Of a stretch of DNA of 45,621 nt, positions 8,839-20,103 are shown one piece after another. The translations under genes were made by a program, and so were the position numbers. The notes under the pieces are model-generated. The model saw nothing but the letters and a program-made list of their open reading frames with translations, made no database searches and was not told where the DNA came from. Source of the DNA: Marinobacter segnicrescens (lineage in GTDB: Bacteria > Pseudomonadota > Gammaproteobacteria > Pseudomonadales > Oleiphilaceae); NCBI RefSeq assembly GCF_900111555.1, contig NZ_FOHZ01000022.1, forward strand, positions 1-45,621, given 5' to 3'. Each line of letters opens with the position of its first letter. Position 1 is the stretch's first letter.

Positions 8839-8881
8839 TATCCAGTGAGTACAGACAGGTTTTCAACAGGGTTTTTCCAGC

Positions 8882-10824
<1,943 letters not shown>

Positions 10825-10845
10825 TTTTTTGCCACGGAATCCACT

Positions 10846-10874
10846 GCCCTTCGACAAGCTCAGGGCGAGCGGGG
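10846..10874. repeat. Dispersed repeat, inverted copy (CTTCGACAAGCTCAGGGCGA type)
   Basis: This stretch contains CTTCGACAAGCTCAGGGCGA. It is the reverse complement of the sequence repeated twice at 10981-11059. The same word is widely scattered in many proteobacterial intergenic regions, so a REP-like dispersed element is the likely explanation. Confidence 0.75.
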
Positions 10875-10980
10875 ATAGAATGGTAGGGTACCTGTCGAAG
10901 AACCGGGTTCCACGATTCTGGCTGGATTCTGTATGACTGGTCAGACTACGAGTTTCTCCGTTCGCTCTGCAATTGTGGAA

Positions 10981-11059
10981 GTGTCAGGCCAGGCCCCTTC
11001 GCCCTGAGCTTGTCGAAGTGTCAGGCCAGGCCCGTTCGCCCTGAGCTTGTCGAAGGGCG
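10981..11059. repeat. Two tandem copies of a 37-base REP-like unit
   Basis: Units at 10981-11017 and 11018-11054 are identical except for one base (CCCC versus CCCG). Each ends in the word TCGCCCTGAGCTTGTCGAA. With the inverted copy at 10846 they can fold into a large hairpin between dapB and the carA promoter. Confidence 0.8.
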
Positions 11060-11091
11060 TTGGACGGTGTGTTATGTAGACGTCTTTAACA

Positions 11092-11120
11092 TGGACACAG
11101 ATCGCCGAATTTCCTACAAT
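11092..11120 (+). promoter_or_regulatory. Sigma-70 promoter of the carA-carB-greA operon
   Basis: TGGACA (11092-11097), a spacer of exactly 17 bases and TACAAT (11115-11120) each match five of six consensus bases. Transcription would start near 11127, giving a leader of about 170 bases before carA. Confidence 0.75.
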
Positions 11121-11150
11121 AAGGCGATTTAACTGCACCAAGCGTAGCCA

Positions 11151-11186
11151 ATGACAAAGCCCGCCCGGGGTCCGGACCAGTCCTGA
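11151..11186 (+). CDS. Possible 11-codon leader peptide upstream of carA
   Basis: An ATG at 11151 opens a short frame, MTKPARGPDQS, ending at TGA 11184-11186, ten bases before a strong terminator hairpin. Its position between promoter and terminator is what a transcription-attenuation leader would look like. The ribosome-binding site is weak. The first five residues resemble the N-terminus of Pseudomonas CarA as I remember it (MTKPAIL...), so it may instead be a relic of an older carA start. Confidence 0.35.
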   Translation: MTKPARGPDQS

Positions 11187-11195
11187 CGGCGGAAT

Positions 11196-11234
11196 AAAAA
11201 AGCGGGACGGGGCAACACCCCCTCTCGCTTTTTT
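11196..11234 (+). terminator. Intrinsic terminator in the carA leader (attenuator candidate)
   Basis: AAAAAAGCG (11196-11204) pairs perfectly with CGCTTTTTT (11226-11234). An inner GGGG/CCCC stem sits around the loop CAACA, and the T-run lies on both strands' 3' sides, so it can work in either direction. It lies downstream of the carA promoter and upstream of the carA start. Confidence 0.8.
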
Positions 11235-11296
11235 GCGACCTGAATTTGCGCTTGCGTTCCCGTTCGCCCACACGAACCCGATTGAGGATACAAGCC

Positions 11297-12427
11297 TTGA
11301 GTACACCTGCCATCCTTGCACTCGCAGACGGAAGCCTGTTCCACGGTGTCGCCATTGGCGCCGAGGGAGAAACCAGCGGTGAGGTGGTCTTCAATACCGC
11401 CATGACCGGCTACCAGGAAATCCTGACGGATCCGTCCTACGCCCGACAGATTGTCACTCTGACCTATCCTCACATTGGCAATACCGGTATTAACGACGAA
11501 GACGTGGAATCCGATCACATCCAGGCGGCCGGCCTGATCATCCGCGACCTGCCGCTGATGGCCAGCAACTGGCGTAGCCAGAAGACGCTCTCCGAGTACC
11601 TGAGCGAAAACGGCAAGATCGGTATTGCCGGTATCGACACCCGTCGCCTGACCCGCATCCTCCGGGACAAGGGCTCCCAGAATGGCGCCATCGTTGCGGG
11701 TGCCAGCGCCACTGATGACCGTGCACTGGAGCTGGCCAAGGCCTTTCCCGGCCTCAAGGGCATGGACCTGGCGAAGGAAGTCTGCCGCAAGGATACCTGG
11801 ACCTGGGACGAGACCGAGTGGGCCCTGGGCGAGGGCTACGGCAAGCGTACCGAAAACCGCTTCAAGGTGGTGGCCTGGGATTACGGCGTCAAGAAGAACA
11901 TCCTGCGCATGCTCGCCAGCCGCGGCTGTGAGCTGACCATCGTACCGGCAGAAACACCGGCCGCCGACGTGCTGGCCATGAATCCGGATGGCATCTTCCT
12001 GTCCAACGGCCCCGGCGACCCTGAGCCCTGCGACTACGCTATTACCGCCATCAGCGAAGTGCTGGAAACCGACATTCCGGTCTTCGGCATCTGCCTGGGC
12101 CACCAGTTGCTGGCCCTGGCCAGTGGCGCAAAGACCGTCAAGATGGGCCACGGCCACCACGGCGCCAACCACCCGGTGCAGAACCTGAAAGATGGCACGG
12201 TGATGATCACCAGCCAGAACCACGGCTTTGCCGTGGACGAAACAACGCTGCCGGACAACGTGGAGGCGACCCACAAGTCCCTGTTCGACGGCACGCTGCA
12301 GGGTATCCGACGCACCGACAAGCCGGCGTTCAGCTTCCAGGGCCACCCGGAAGCCAGCCCGGGCCCCCATGACGTGGCCCCGCTGTTTGACGAATTTATC
12401 CGGCTGATGGAAGCGCGTACCGCGTAA
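11297..12427 (+). CDS. carA: Carbamoyl-phosphate synthase small (glutaminase) subunit
   Basis: A 376-residue subunit that hydrolyses glutamine and feeds ammonia to CarB for carbamoyl phosphate, the precursor of arginine and pyrimidines. The start is a TTG, chosen because the protein then begins at the conserved [16 protein letters not shown] and a GAGGA ribosome site lies eight bases before it. The N-terminal CPSase domain includes [19 protein letters not shown]. The class I glutaminase domain has FGICLGHQ with the nucleophile Cys266, and the His-Glu pair in [10 protein letters not shown]. It is first in carA-carB-greA. The unusual long leader is described separately. Confidence 0.96.
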   Translation: MSTPAILALADGSLFHGVAIGAEGETSGEVVFNTAMTGYQEILTDPSYARQIVTLTYPHIGNTGINDEDVESDHIQAAGLIIRDLPLMASNWRSQKTLSEYLSENGKIGIAGIDTRRLTRILRDKGSQNGAIVAGASATDDRALELAKAFPGLKGMDLAKEVCRKDTWTWDETEWALGEGYGKRTENRFKVVAWDYGVKKNILRMLASRGCELTIVPAETPAADVLAMNPDGIFLSNGPGDPEPCDYAITAISEVLETDIPVFGICLGHQLLALASGAKTVKMGHGHHGANHPVQNLKDGTVMITSQNHGFAVDETTLPDNVEATHKSLFDGTLQGIRRTDKPAFSFQGHPEASPGPHDVAPLFDEFIRLMEARTA

Positions 12428-12499
12428 GCGGCGATACCCGACACAGCGTTGCCGAAAGGCCCGACTATTACGAATTTTTGCTGACAGGTTGACTGAGAA

Positions 12500-15400
12500 A
12501 TGCCAAAGCGGACCGACATCAAGAGCATCCTGATCCTGGGCGCTGGCCCCATTGTGATTGGCCAGGCGTGTGAGTTTGACTATTCCGGAGCCCAGGCCTG
12601 CAAGGCCCTGCGTGAAGAGGGCTACCGGGTTATCCTGGTGAACTCCAACCCGGCAACCATCATGACCGACCCGGCCATGGCGGATGCCACCTACATCGAA
12701 CCGATCACCTGGAAAACCGTCGAGAAGATCATCGAGAAGGAGCAGCCGGACGCACTGCTGCCCACCATGGGTGGCCAGACCGCGCTGAACTGTGCCCTTG
12801 ACCTGGAAAAACACGGTATCCTCGAGAAGCACGGTGTCGAAATGATCGGCGCCAACGCCGACACCATCGACAAGGCCGAGGACCGGGACCGCTTTGACAA
12901 GGCCATGAAAAAGATTGGCCTGGAGTGCCCCAAGGCGACCATTGCCCACTCCATGGAAGAAGCCTGGAAAGTCGCTGACGAAATCGGCTTCCCGTGCATT
13001 ATCCGCCCGTCCTTCACCATGGGTGGCTCCGGCGGCGGTATTGCCTACAACCGGGACGAGTTCGAGGAAATCTGCACCCGGGGGCTGGACCTGTCCCCCA
13101 CCAACGAGCTGCTGATTGACGAGTCCCTGATCGGCTGGAAGGAATACGAGATGGAGGTCGTTCGGGACAAGAACGACAACTGCATCATTGTCTGCGCCAT
13201 CGAGAACTTCGACGCCATGGGCGTGCACACCGGTGACTCCATTACCGTGGCGCCGGCCCAGACCCTCACCGACAAGGAATACCAGATCATGCGGAACGCC
13301 TCGCTGGCGGTGCTGCGTGAAATCGGTGTGGAAACCGGCGGTTCCAACGTGCAGTTCGGGGTTAACCCGGACAACGGCCGCATGGTGGTGATCGAGATGA
13401 ACCCGCGGGTATCCCGTTCGTCGGCGCTGGCCTCCAAGGCCACCGGCTTCCCCATTGCCAAGGTGGCGGCCAAGCTGGCGGTGGGCTACACCCTGGACGA
13501 ACTGCAGAATGACATCACCGGCGGTGTTACCCCGGCGTCCTTCGAGCCCAGTATCGACTATGTGGTCACCAAGATCCCCCGGTTTACCTTCGAGAAGTTT
13601 CCCCAGGCCGATGCCCGCCTGACCACCCAGATGAAATCCGTCGGTGAGGTGATGGCCATCGGCCGTACCTTCCAGGAGTCCGTCCAGAAAGCCATGCGCG
13701 GCCTGGAAGTGGGCTCTGAAGGCTTTGAGGAACAGGTCGACCTGGACACCACCGAAGGCCGCGAGACCCTGATCAAGGAGCTGAACGTGCCCGGCGCCGA
13801 TCGTCTGTGGTTTATCGGCGAGGCTTTCCGTGCCGGCATGACCGTAGACGAGGTGTTTCGCCACACCAAGGTGGATCCCTGGTACCTGATCCAGATCGAA
13901 GACCTGATCCGCGAGGAAGCCGCGCTGAAAACCGCCGGCAAGTCCGACATTGACCGCGACACCCTGTTCCGGCTCAAGCGCAAGGGTTTCTCCGATGGCC
14001 GCCTGGCCAAGCTGCTGGGCATCTCCGAGGTGTCCCTGCGCAAGCTGCGCCATGACCTCGGCGTGCGCCCGGTGTACAAGCGGGTAGACACCTGCGCGGC
14101 CGAGTTCGCTTCCGACACGGCGTACATGTACTCAACCTATGAGGAAGAGTGCGAGGCAGAACCGTCCGACCGGGAGAAAATCGTTGTCATCGGTGGCGGT
14201 CCCAACCGGATCGGCCAGGGCATCGAGTTTGATTATTGCTGTGTGCACGCCGCCCTTGCCATGCGTGAGGACGGTTATGAAACCATCATGATCAACTGCA
14301 ACCCGGAGACCGTCTCCACCGACTATGACACCAGTGACCGGCTTTACTTCGAGCCCATCACCCTGGAAGACGTGCTGGAGATCGTCTACAAGGAAAAGCC
14401 CAAGGGTGTGATTGTTCAGTACGGCGGCCAGACCCCGCTGAAACTGTCCCGTGGCCTGGAAGCCGCCGGAGTACCCATTATCGGTACCAGCCCGGACGCC
14501 ATTGACCGTGCTGAAGACCGTGAGCGGTTCCAGCAGATGATTACCCGCCTGGGCCTGAAGCAGCCAGAGAACGCTACCGTGCGCAGTCACGAGGAAGGCA
14601 TCCTGGCTGCACGGGACATCGGCTACCCGCTGGTGGTACGTCCGTCCTACGTATTGGGCGGCCGTGCCATGGAAATCGTCTATAACGAAGAAGAGCTGGT
14701 GCGCTACATGCGCGATGCGGTGCTGGTCTCCAATGACAGCCCGGTACTGCTGGACCACTTCCTGAACGCGGCTATCGAAATTGACATCGATGCCATCAGC
14801 GACGGCAAGGAAGTGGTGATCGGCGGCATCATGCAGCACATCGAGCAGGCCGGGGTGCACTCCGGTGACTCTGCCTGTTCACTGCCGCCCTACACCCTGC
14901 CCAAAGACGTGCAGGATGAAATGCGCGAAGCGGTCAAGAAAATGGCCCTCGAGCTGGACGTTATCGGCCTGATGAACGTGCAGCTGGCCTGGCAGGACGG
15001 TGAGATCTACGTAATCGAGGTGAACCCGCGTGCTTCCCGTACCGTGCCGTTTGTGTCCAAGGCGGTGGGTGTGTCCCTGGCCAAGGTGGCGGCCCGCTGC
15101 ATGGCTGGCCGGAGTCTGAAGGAGCAGGGCTTTACCCAGGAAATCGTACCGACCCACTTCTCCGTGAAGGAATCGGTGTTCCCGTTCAACAAGTTCCCGG
15201 CAGTAGACCCCATCCTGGGGCCGGAAATGAAGTCCACCGGTGAGGTGATGGGCATTGGCGACAGCTTTGACGAAGCCTTCGCCAAGGCTGCCCTGGCAGC
15301 GGGTGAGCGCCTGCCGGCCAAGGGCACGGCGTTTATCTCCGTGCGGGAAGTGGACAAGTCCAGTGTGGTGAAGCTGGCCAGGGATCTGATTGAGTCCGGT

Positions 15401-15715
15401 TTCCGCCTGGTGGCCACGACCGGCACCGCGAAAGTCATCAGCGATGCGGGCCTCGAGGTTGACCGGGTGAACAAGGTGGGCGAAGGCCGTCCGCACATTG
15501 TTGATGCCATCAAGAACGGCAAGGTTCAGCTGATCATCAACACTACCGAGGGTCGCAAGGCCATTGCAGACTCTGCGCAGATTCGCCAGTCGGCGCTGCA
15601 GCACAAGGTAACCTACACAACCACGCTGGCGGGGGGCGAAGCCTTCTGTCGCGCGATCAAATTCGGACCCGAGCGGACGGTACGCCGTCTGCAGGAACTG
15701 CATTCAGGAAAGTAA
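12500..15715 (+). CDS. carB: Carbamoyl-phosphate synthase large subunit
   Basis: A 1071-residue synthetase subunit that makes carbamoyl phosphate from bicarbonate, two ATP and ammonia tunnelled from CarA. Two homologous ATP-grasp halves are visible. The first starts [20 protein letters not shown] and the second [19 protein letters not shown], each with the IGQ...FDY signature. ATP-binding stretches [14 protein letters not shown] and [14 protein letters not shown] occur in the two halves. A helical oligomerisation domain joins them. The C-terminal methylglyoxal-synthase-like allosteric domain begins near residue 935, the site of UMP/ornithine control in relatives. It has full family length and lies 72 bases after carA. 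Confidence 0.98.
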   Translation: MPKRTDIKSILILGAGPIVIGQACEFDYSGAQACKALREEGYRVILVNSNPATIMTDPAMADATYIEPITWKTVEKIIEKEQPDALLPTMGGQTALNCALDLEKHGILEKHGVEMIGANADTIDKAEDRDRFDKAMKKIGLECPKATIAHSMEEAWKVADEIGFPCIIRPSFTMGGSGGGIAYNRDEFEEICTRGLDLSPTNELLIDESLIGWKEYEMEVVRDKNDNCIIVCAIENFDAMGVHTGDSITVAPAQTLTDKEYQIMRNASLAVLREIGVETGGSNVQFGVNPDNGRMVVIEMNPRVSRSSALASKATGFPIAKVAAKLAVGYTLDELQNDITGGVTPASFEPSIDYVVTKIPRFTFEKFPQADARLTTQMKSVGEVMAIGRTFQESVQKAMRGLEVGSEGFEEQVDLDTTEGRETLIKELNVPGADRLWFIGEAFRAGMTVDEVFRHTKVDPWYLIQIEDLIREEAALKTAGKSDIDRDTLFRLKRKGFSDGRLAKLLGISEVSLRKLRHDLGVRPVYKRVDTCAAEFASDTAYMYSTYEEECEAEPSDREKIVVIGGGPNRIGQGIEFDYCCVHAALAMREDGYETIMINCNPETVSTDYDTSDRLYFEPITLEDVLEIVYKEKPKGVIVQYGGQTPLKLSRGLEAAGVPIIGTSPDAIDRAEDRERFQQMITRLGLKQPENATVRSHEEGILAARDIGYPLVVRPSYVLGGRAMEIVYNEEELVRYMRDAVLVSNDSPVLLDHFLNAAIEIDIDAISDGKEVVIGGIMQHIEQAGVHSGDSACSLPPYTLPKDVQDEMREAVKKMALELDVIGLMNVQLAWQDGEIYVIEVNPRASRTVPFVSKAVGVSLAKVAARCMAGRSLKEQGFTQEIVPTHFSVKESVFPFNKFPAVDPILGPEMKSTGEVMGIGDSFDEAFAKAALAAGERLPAKGTAFISVREVDKSSVVKLARDLIESGFRLVATTGTAKVISDAGLEVDRVNKVGEGRPHIVDAIKNGKVQLIINTTEGRKAIADSAQIRQSALQHKVTYTTTLAGGEAFCRAIKFGPERTVRRLQELHSGK

Positions 15716-15717
15716 CT

Positions 15718-16197
15718 ATGACGACTCGAGTACCCATGACCATCAATGGTGAAGCACGCCTTCGGGAAGAGCTTCAGCAGCTCAAGTCCGTCGAGCGCCC
15801 CAAGGTCATTGCAGCCATTGCCGAAGCCCGTGAACACGGCGATCTCAAGGAGAACGCCGAATACCACGCGGCCCGCGAGCAGCAGGGCTTTATCGAGGGG
15901 CGTATCCAGGAAATCGAGAGCAAGCTGTCCGCCGCCCAGGTGATTGATGTCACCACCATCGAGAACACCGGCAAGGTGATCTTCGGCACGACGGTACACC
16001 TGCTGAACGTGGAAACCGACGAGCAGGTAGTCTACAAGATCGTTGGTGAAGACGAAGCGGACATCAAGGCTGGCAAGATCTCCATCTCCTCACCCATCGC
16101 CCGCGCCCTGGTGGGCAAGAGCGAAGGCGAAGTGGTCGCCATCCGCGTGCCTTCGGGTACCGTGGAGTACGAAATTGAGGAAGTGGAACACATTTAA
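15718..16197 (+). CDS. greA: Transcription elongation factor GreA
   Basis: A 159-residue factor that enters the RNA polymerase secondary channel and triggers transcript cleavage to rescue backtracked complexes. The N-terminal coiled-coil bears the acidic tip in [16 protein letters not shown] (residues 41-56), with the functional Asp42 and Glu45. The C-terminal FKBP-like domain includes [18 protein letters not shown]. It starts two bases after the carB stop with an AGGAA ribosome site, so it is co-transcribed with carAB, as in Pseudomonas. Confidence 0.97.
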   Translation: MTTRVPMTINGEARLREELQQLKSVERPKVIAAIAEAREHGDLKENAEYHAAREQQGFIEGRIQEIESKLSAAQVIDVTTIENTGKVIFGTTVHLLNVETDEQVVYKIVGEDEADIKAGKISISSPIARALVGKSEGEVVAIRVPSGTVEYEIEEVEHI

Positions 16198-16206
16198 GGC
16201 GAAAAG

Positions 16207-16328
16207 CCCCTCTCCCTTGGAAGGGAGAGGGGTTGGGGAGAGGGGTTGGGGAGAGGGTGGAGACTTCGAACTCCTGGCCTGGCGCCACTCACCCTCTCCC
16301 GGGCCCTCTCCCTTCCAAGGGAGAGGGG
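16207..16328. repeat. Palindromic C/G-rich dispersed repeat at the edge of the polysaccharide locus
   Basis: Two hairpins of nearly identical sequence flank the element. At 16207-16232 the arms CCCCTCTCCCTT and AAGGGAGAGGGG pair over 12 bp. At 16304-16327 CCCTCTCCCTT pairs with AAGGGAGAGGG. Between them are two direct copies of GGGGTTGGGGAGA and a matching ACCCTCTCCC, so the whole can also form one long stem. It may end transcription from greA and from the convergent ATPase gene. Confidence 0.8.
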
Positions 16329-16358
16329 ATGCAAGACGTTAACTGTCTTTGAGCGTGA

Positions 16359-17408
16359 TCAATTACTCCTGTGACGCCCCGGCGACAGGGGCTTCACATT
16401 GCCGGAATCCTGCGGTGGCGGGGTTCCGGTTTTTTCATGCAGCAACATCCCCAGCTTTTCATCGATGCCCTCCAGGGCAGCAGCCATTCGTGACAGGGTG
16501 TCACCCAGCTCACCGCTTGCGCTTACCGGCGCGGATTGAGAGGCAGGCGGCTCGAAATCCGCGGAGCTGGTGCTGGTGGGAATTTCCGGTGAATTCCCGA
16601 TGGCCGGCTCGTCCCCCAGCAGGTCCTTGCGGATTTCCTTCAGGTCCCGGCGATCCAGCACCTGCCGCTCGTCGGAGAAGGCGCACATCATCAGGCCATC
16701 GCAGAGCTTGTTGATCACCCGGGGAATGCCGCCGCTCATGGCGAAGATGTCCTTGACCATGGCCTCGTCGAACAGGGGCGCGCCCTTGTGGCCGGCCACC
16801 AGCAACCGGTAGTCGATGTATTCGCCGGTTTCCTTCTCGGACAGGCCCTCCAGGTGGAAGAACAGTTTGACCCGCTGGGACAGCTGCTGGATCTTGCGGA
16901 TATGGTCCTTCAGCTCCGGCTGGCCGAGCAGAATCACCCGCATGGCCGGGCCGCCGAGTCCCTCAAGGCCCGCGAGCATCCGAATGTCCTCAAGGTTTTC
17001 CTTGCTCAGGTTCTGGGCTTCATCCACCGCCAGTACAACCGGTGTGCCCCGGTCTGCCATCATCTGCAGGTAGTCCATGATGGCAAACAGCATGGTGACT
17101 TTGCTGTCGGTTTCGGCCTTGATGCCCGCCTGGTGAATCAGCAGCCGGAAGAAATCGTCGGATTTCAGGTTGGTATAGGAGACATGGAGCAGCTTGAGAT
17201 TGCCGTCCAGGCTGCGGATGGTTTTCTTCAGCAGGGTGGTCTTGCCGGACCCGATTTCGCCACTGATTACCACGAAGCCCTCCGGGCTCCAGATGGCCGA
17301 ATTCATGTACACGAACGCCCGCGAGTGCTGCTGGCTCATATAGACAAAGTCGTCTTCCGGCGTCATGCGGAAAGGATGTCGGCGTAGTCCGAAGTGCTCG
17401 AGATACAT
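16359..17408 (-). CDS. XrtA/PEP-CTERM-type polysaccharide locus AAA ATPase (ExeA/GspA-like)
   Basis: A 349-residue AAA+ ATPase of the ExeA/GspA type that recurs in exosortase-A exopolysaccharide loci; its exact role there is unknown. It opens MYLEHFGLRRHPFRMTPEDD, typical of the family. Walker A is GEIGSGKTT (residues 50-58) and Walker B VVLAVDEAQ (124-132). A sensor and arginine-finger region follows (LSQRVKLFFHLEGLSEKE). After about residue 270 the protein becomes Pro/Ser-rich and ends in a short helical segment, probably a disordered tail. No membrane segment is obvious. It is the second gene of a leftward pair, 19 bases after the deacetylase, with a weak ribosome site. Confidence 0.88.
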   Translation of the reverse strand: MYLEHFGLRRHPFRMTPEDDFVYMSQQHSRAFVYMNSAIWSPEGFVVISGEIGSGKTTLLKKTIRSLDGNLKLLHVSYTNLKSDDFFRLLIHQAGIKAETDSKVTMLFAIMDYLQMMADRGTPVVLAVDEAQNLSKENLEDIRMLAGLEGLGGPAMRVILLGQPELKDHIRKIQQLSQRVKLFFHLEGLSEKETGEYIDYRLLVAGHKGAPLFDEAMVKDIFAMSGGIPRVINKLCDGLMMCAFSDERQVLDRRDLKEIRKDLLGDEPAIGNSPEIPTSTSSADFEPPASQSAPVSASGELGDTLSRMAAALEGIDEKLGMLLHEKTGTPPPQDSGNVKPLSPGRHRSN

Positions 17409-17427
17409 GGTGCGCGTCCGTGTTGGG

Positions 17428-18363
17428 TCAGGCCAGGCGAATCATTTCGTTCTGGTGGAGCTTGATACGGTCTGGCTGGTAGGCCTCATAGCTCTCGCTT
17501 ACCGTGCCAAAGCTGAAATCGTTCAGCAAGCGTTCAAGCCGACCGTAACATTTGTCCAGGTTGGTGTAATGACGGAAGCGTGAGAACCAGCTGGCGTCAT
17601 TGTAACGGGGCTGGTCCGGGTCAATCTCCCAGGGGTGCAGGTAGAACATCTGGGGCTGGGTGTCGTCTTTGCTGGCCAGGCGGAACAGGTGCCGGAACAA
17701 CGGGTAGGGGAACTGCCGGAAGTAGCCGCCGCCCGCCGCTGGAATGGTCAGCCGGAACAGCCGGGCAGTAGTGAGCGGAAATTCGCGCAGGGCAACACCG
17801 TTACTGGTCTGGATGGTGTAGGGCGTTTTCGGTGAATCCGGAATGCCATAGCGGTCGTGGTGGATCGGGAAAATACTGGAATCCCAGGTGAAGCCCAGCT
17901 CCGCCAGTATGTCCAGGGCCCACAGCGACTCCCTGGTGATGGAGTAACTGGCGGCGCGGTAACCGGTCACTGGCCGCTGGATAATATCTTCCAGAATCAT
18001 CTTGGATTTGCGGGTTTCCTCGGCAAACACCGCCGGGGTCTGGTCGTACACCAGTTGATGGCTGTATCCGTGGGACGCGATCTCGTGGCCATGGTCGGCC
18101 AGCTTGCGGATCAGCTGCGGGTAGCGCTCGGCCACCCAGCCCAGTACGAAGAACGTGCACTTCACCTGGTGCCGGTCAAACAGTTCCAGCAGGCGTTCGG
18201 TGTTTCGCTCCACGCGGGAGGGGAGGGAGCCCCAGTCATCCGGGGATATCACGCGGGACAGCGCTGCCACATGGAAGTAGTCTTCCACGTCTACACTCAG
18301 TGCGTGCAATGTGCCATTCCCGGGACTGCTCCCGTCAGGGCCCGACTGCTGTGATTCCGTCAT
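17428..18363 (-). CDS. Polysaccharide deacetylase with DUF3473, XrtA-locus type
   Basis: A 311-residue NodB-fold (carbohydrate esterase 4) enzyme expected to remove N- or O-acetyl groups from the locus polysaccharide or its precursor. The metal/catalytic motifs are SVDVEDYFH (residues 23-31), ASHGYSH (96-102) and GYRAASYSI (134-142). A C-terminal DUF3473-type segment contains FYLHPWEIDPDQPR and the tail YGRLERLLNDFSFGTV. No signal peptide is visible, so it may act in the cytoplasm or stay with the membrane complex. A GGAG site lies six bases before the ATG. It is divergent from the initiating sugar transferase gene. Confidence 0.9.
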   Translation of the reverse strand: MTESQQSGPDGSSPGNGTLHALSVDVEDYFHVAALSRVISPDDWGSLPSRVERNTERLLELFDRHQVKCTFFVLGWVAERYPQLIRKLADHGHEIASHGYSHQLVYDQTPAVFAEETRKSKMILEDIIQRPVTGYRAASYSITRESLWALDILAELGFTWDSSIFPIHHDRYGIPDSPKTPYTIQTSNGVALREFPLTTARLFRLTIPAAGGGYFRQFPYPLFRHLFRLASKDDTQPQMFYLHPWEIDPDQPRYNDASWFSRFRHYTNLDKCYGRLERLLNDFSFGTVSESYEAYQPDRIKLHQNEMIRLA

Positions 18364-18682
18364 AGGAGGCTCCGTTCTCCGTCTCCCTGAATGCCAATCA
18401 TGAAATCTGTCCGGATTTCGTATTCGTTCAAATAGTAGCCTGAGCGTACCGCGATGTCATCGGAATTGCCCGAATCTTTGGAAGCATTCTCGCAGTGTGA
18501 TGTAAAACGTTGTAAAATTCCGTTACAAATTGATACAGACCGCCTTGAGATTGTCACAGTGCCGGCGCAGAATGAGTGACAGGATATTAAGCTTTCAAGC
18601 GTCGTCTGACAGATTCGATTGATGGCAGGTTAACCCGGTTTTCTCCAGATCGGGTGCCACGAGTTTTATAGAGACGACAAGG
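18364..18682. promoter_or_regulatory. Divergent control region of the polysaccharide locus, with two inverted repeats
   Basis: This 319-base gap separates the leftward deacetylase/ATPase pair from the long rightward gene run and must hold both promoters. Two symmetric elements stand out: TTGTAA-N7-TTACAA at 18510-18528 and TGTCAC-N18-GTGACA at 18552-18581. A further TGTAAAA at 18501-18507 is a direct half-repeat of the first. Either could be an operator for an unidentified regulator. No convincing sigma-70 or sigma-54 promoter was recognised, and no gene. Confidence 0.45.
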
Positions 18683-20098
18683 ATGTTCGGTGTGTCCTAT
18701 ATACGCATCAGAAAACACTATCTGCACCTTCCATACCTGGTCCTCGGGGCCTTGGAGTTTGCAGCGCTTTTTGGCACTTTCTACCTGCTGGGCTTTGTTC
18801 TGGACCAGCTGGGTGCAGCCGAAGCAAACCTCCATACCAGCGCTGGCGCTGCGTTCCTGTTTGCCCTTGTCATGAGTTGCGGCACCCTGGCCATGGGCGT
18901 CTATTTCGCCATGGTGCGTGAGGGGTTCGCCTCCATGTTCTTCCGTACCCTGGTGGCCTTCTGTTTTCTGGGTGGCCTGGCGCTGACTATTCTCTACATG
19001 CTGATCCCCAATGTCAGCCCGGGTAGTGACAAGCTGTTCTGGGCGGTTCTGCTCGCCATTTTCCTGGTCACCCTGATCCGGCAAATCTTCCTGAAGGTCG
19101 TCGACTCCGACCAGCTTGCCCGCCGGGTGGTCATTTTCGGTGGTGGCGAATTTGCCGAATCCCTGATGACCGACTATGAAAGAAACCTGAGGGCTTCGGG
19201 TATCCGCATTATGGGGTGTATTCCTGATTCGGCCACTCCGCGGGTCGACGCCAGGCATCACCTGCCAGCCCCGACAGATTTCTATCAATTCTGTCGCCAG
19301 AACCGGATATCCGAAATCGTGATTGCACAGCAGGAGCGCCGCAAGAGTGAGGGAGGGCAACTGCCTGTGGAAGCGTTGATGGAGTGCAAGCTGCGGGGTA
19401 TCGATGTAACCGATGCGGTGGCTTTCTACGAACGCGAGCTTAAAAAGGCGCGGCTGGAACTGTTGCATCCCTCCTGGATCCTGTTTTCTGACGGCTTCAA
19501 GGCGTCCCGTTCCCGGGACCTGGCCAAGCGGGTGATGGACCTGGTGATCAGTCTGACCCTGGCAGTAGTGATGGCGCCGTTCATGCTGCTGACAGCGCTG
19601 GCCATCGTGCTGGAATCCGGGTTTCCGGTCCTTTACAGCCAGGACCGGGTCGGCGCCCGGGGGCAGGTGTTCCGCATCTACAAGTTCCGCAGCATGCGCC
19701 AGGATGCAGAGAAAGATGGCAAGGCCCGCTGGGCTTCGCAGAATGACAGCCGGGTGACCCGGGTGGGCGCGTTCATCCGCAATACCCGGCTCGATGAGCT
19801 GCCCCAGCTCTGGAATGTCATCAAAGGGGAAATGAGCTTCGTCGGTCCGCGTCCGGAGCGGCCCGAGTTTGTTGAACAGCTCAAGGACCAAGTGCCTTTC
19901 TACAACACCCGGCATTATGTGAAGCCGGGACTCATGGGGTGGGCTCAGCTGAATTACCCCTACGGGGCGTCCATCGAGGACGCCCGGGGCAAGCTGGAGT
20001 ACGACCTGTACTACACTAAGAACCACAGCATCGTGATGGACTTCCTGATCATGATCCAGACCGTTGAGGTGGTGTTACTGGGCAAAGGGGTGCGATAA
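18683..20098 (+). CDS. Initiating sugar-1-phosphate transferase, XrtA-locus type (polyprenyl glycosylphosphotransferase)
   Basis: A 471-residue inner-membrane enzyme that transfers a sugar phosphate to undecaprenyl phosphate, the first step of repeat-unit assembly. About four N-terminal membrane helices (residues 15-125) precede a nucleotide-binding-like soluble domain ([13 protein letters not shown]). A further membrane helix near 285-305 leads to the catalytic bacterial sugar transferase domain, with [35 protein letters not shown] and [12 protein letters not shown]. The architecture matches the PEP-CTERM-associated transferase family. The ATG has AAGG immediately before it; an in-frame GTG at 18692 would have better spacing and may be the real start. 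Confidence 0.93.
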   Translation: MFGVSYIRIRKHYLHLPYLVLGALEFAALFGTFYLLGFVLDQLGAAEANLHTSAGAAFLFALVMSCGTLAMGVYFAMVREGFASMFFRTLVAFCFLGGLALTILYMLIPNVSPGSDKLFWAVLLAIFLVTLIRQIFLKVVDSDQLARRVVIFGGGEFAESLMTDYERNLRASGIRIMGCIPDSATPRVDARHHLPAPTDFYQFCRQNRISEIVIAQQERRKSEGGQLPVEALMECKLRGIDVTDAVAFYERELKKARLELLHPSWILFSDGFKASRSRDLAKRVMDLVISLTLAVVMAPFMLLTALAIVLESGFPVLYSQDRVGARGQVFRIYKFRSMRQDAEKDGKARWASQNDSRVTRVGAFIRNTRLDELPQLWNVIKGEMSFVGPRPERPEFVEQLKDQVPFYNTRHYVKPGLMGWAQLNYPYGASIEDARGKLEYDLYYTKNHSIVMDFLIMIQTVEVVLLGKGVR

Positions 20099-20103
20099 GC
20101 GAT

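Noticed and set aside
10981..11059. Tandem 37-base repeats considered as a CRISPR array
   Set aside because: There are only two directly adjacent copies without spacers, and the sequence is a known kind of dispersed proteobacterial repeat.
11129..14053. A very long open frame (974 codons) on the minus strand opposite carA and carB
   Set aside because: It lies antisense to two certain, conserved genes. High-GC codon bias makes such frames common; its His/Gly/Val-rich product looks like no known protein.
18587..20026. Minus-strand open frame of 479 codons opposite the sugar transferase gene
   Set aside because: It is antisense to a gene with clear sugar-transferase motifs; the product is His/Gln/Pro-rich and unlike real proteins.
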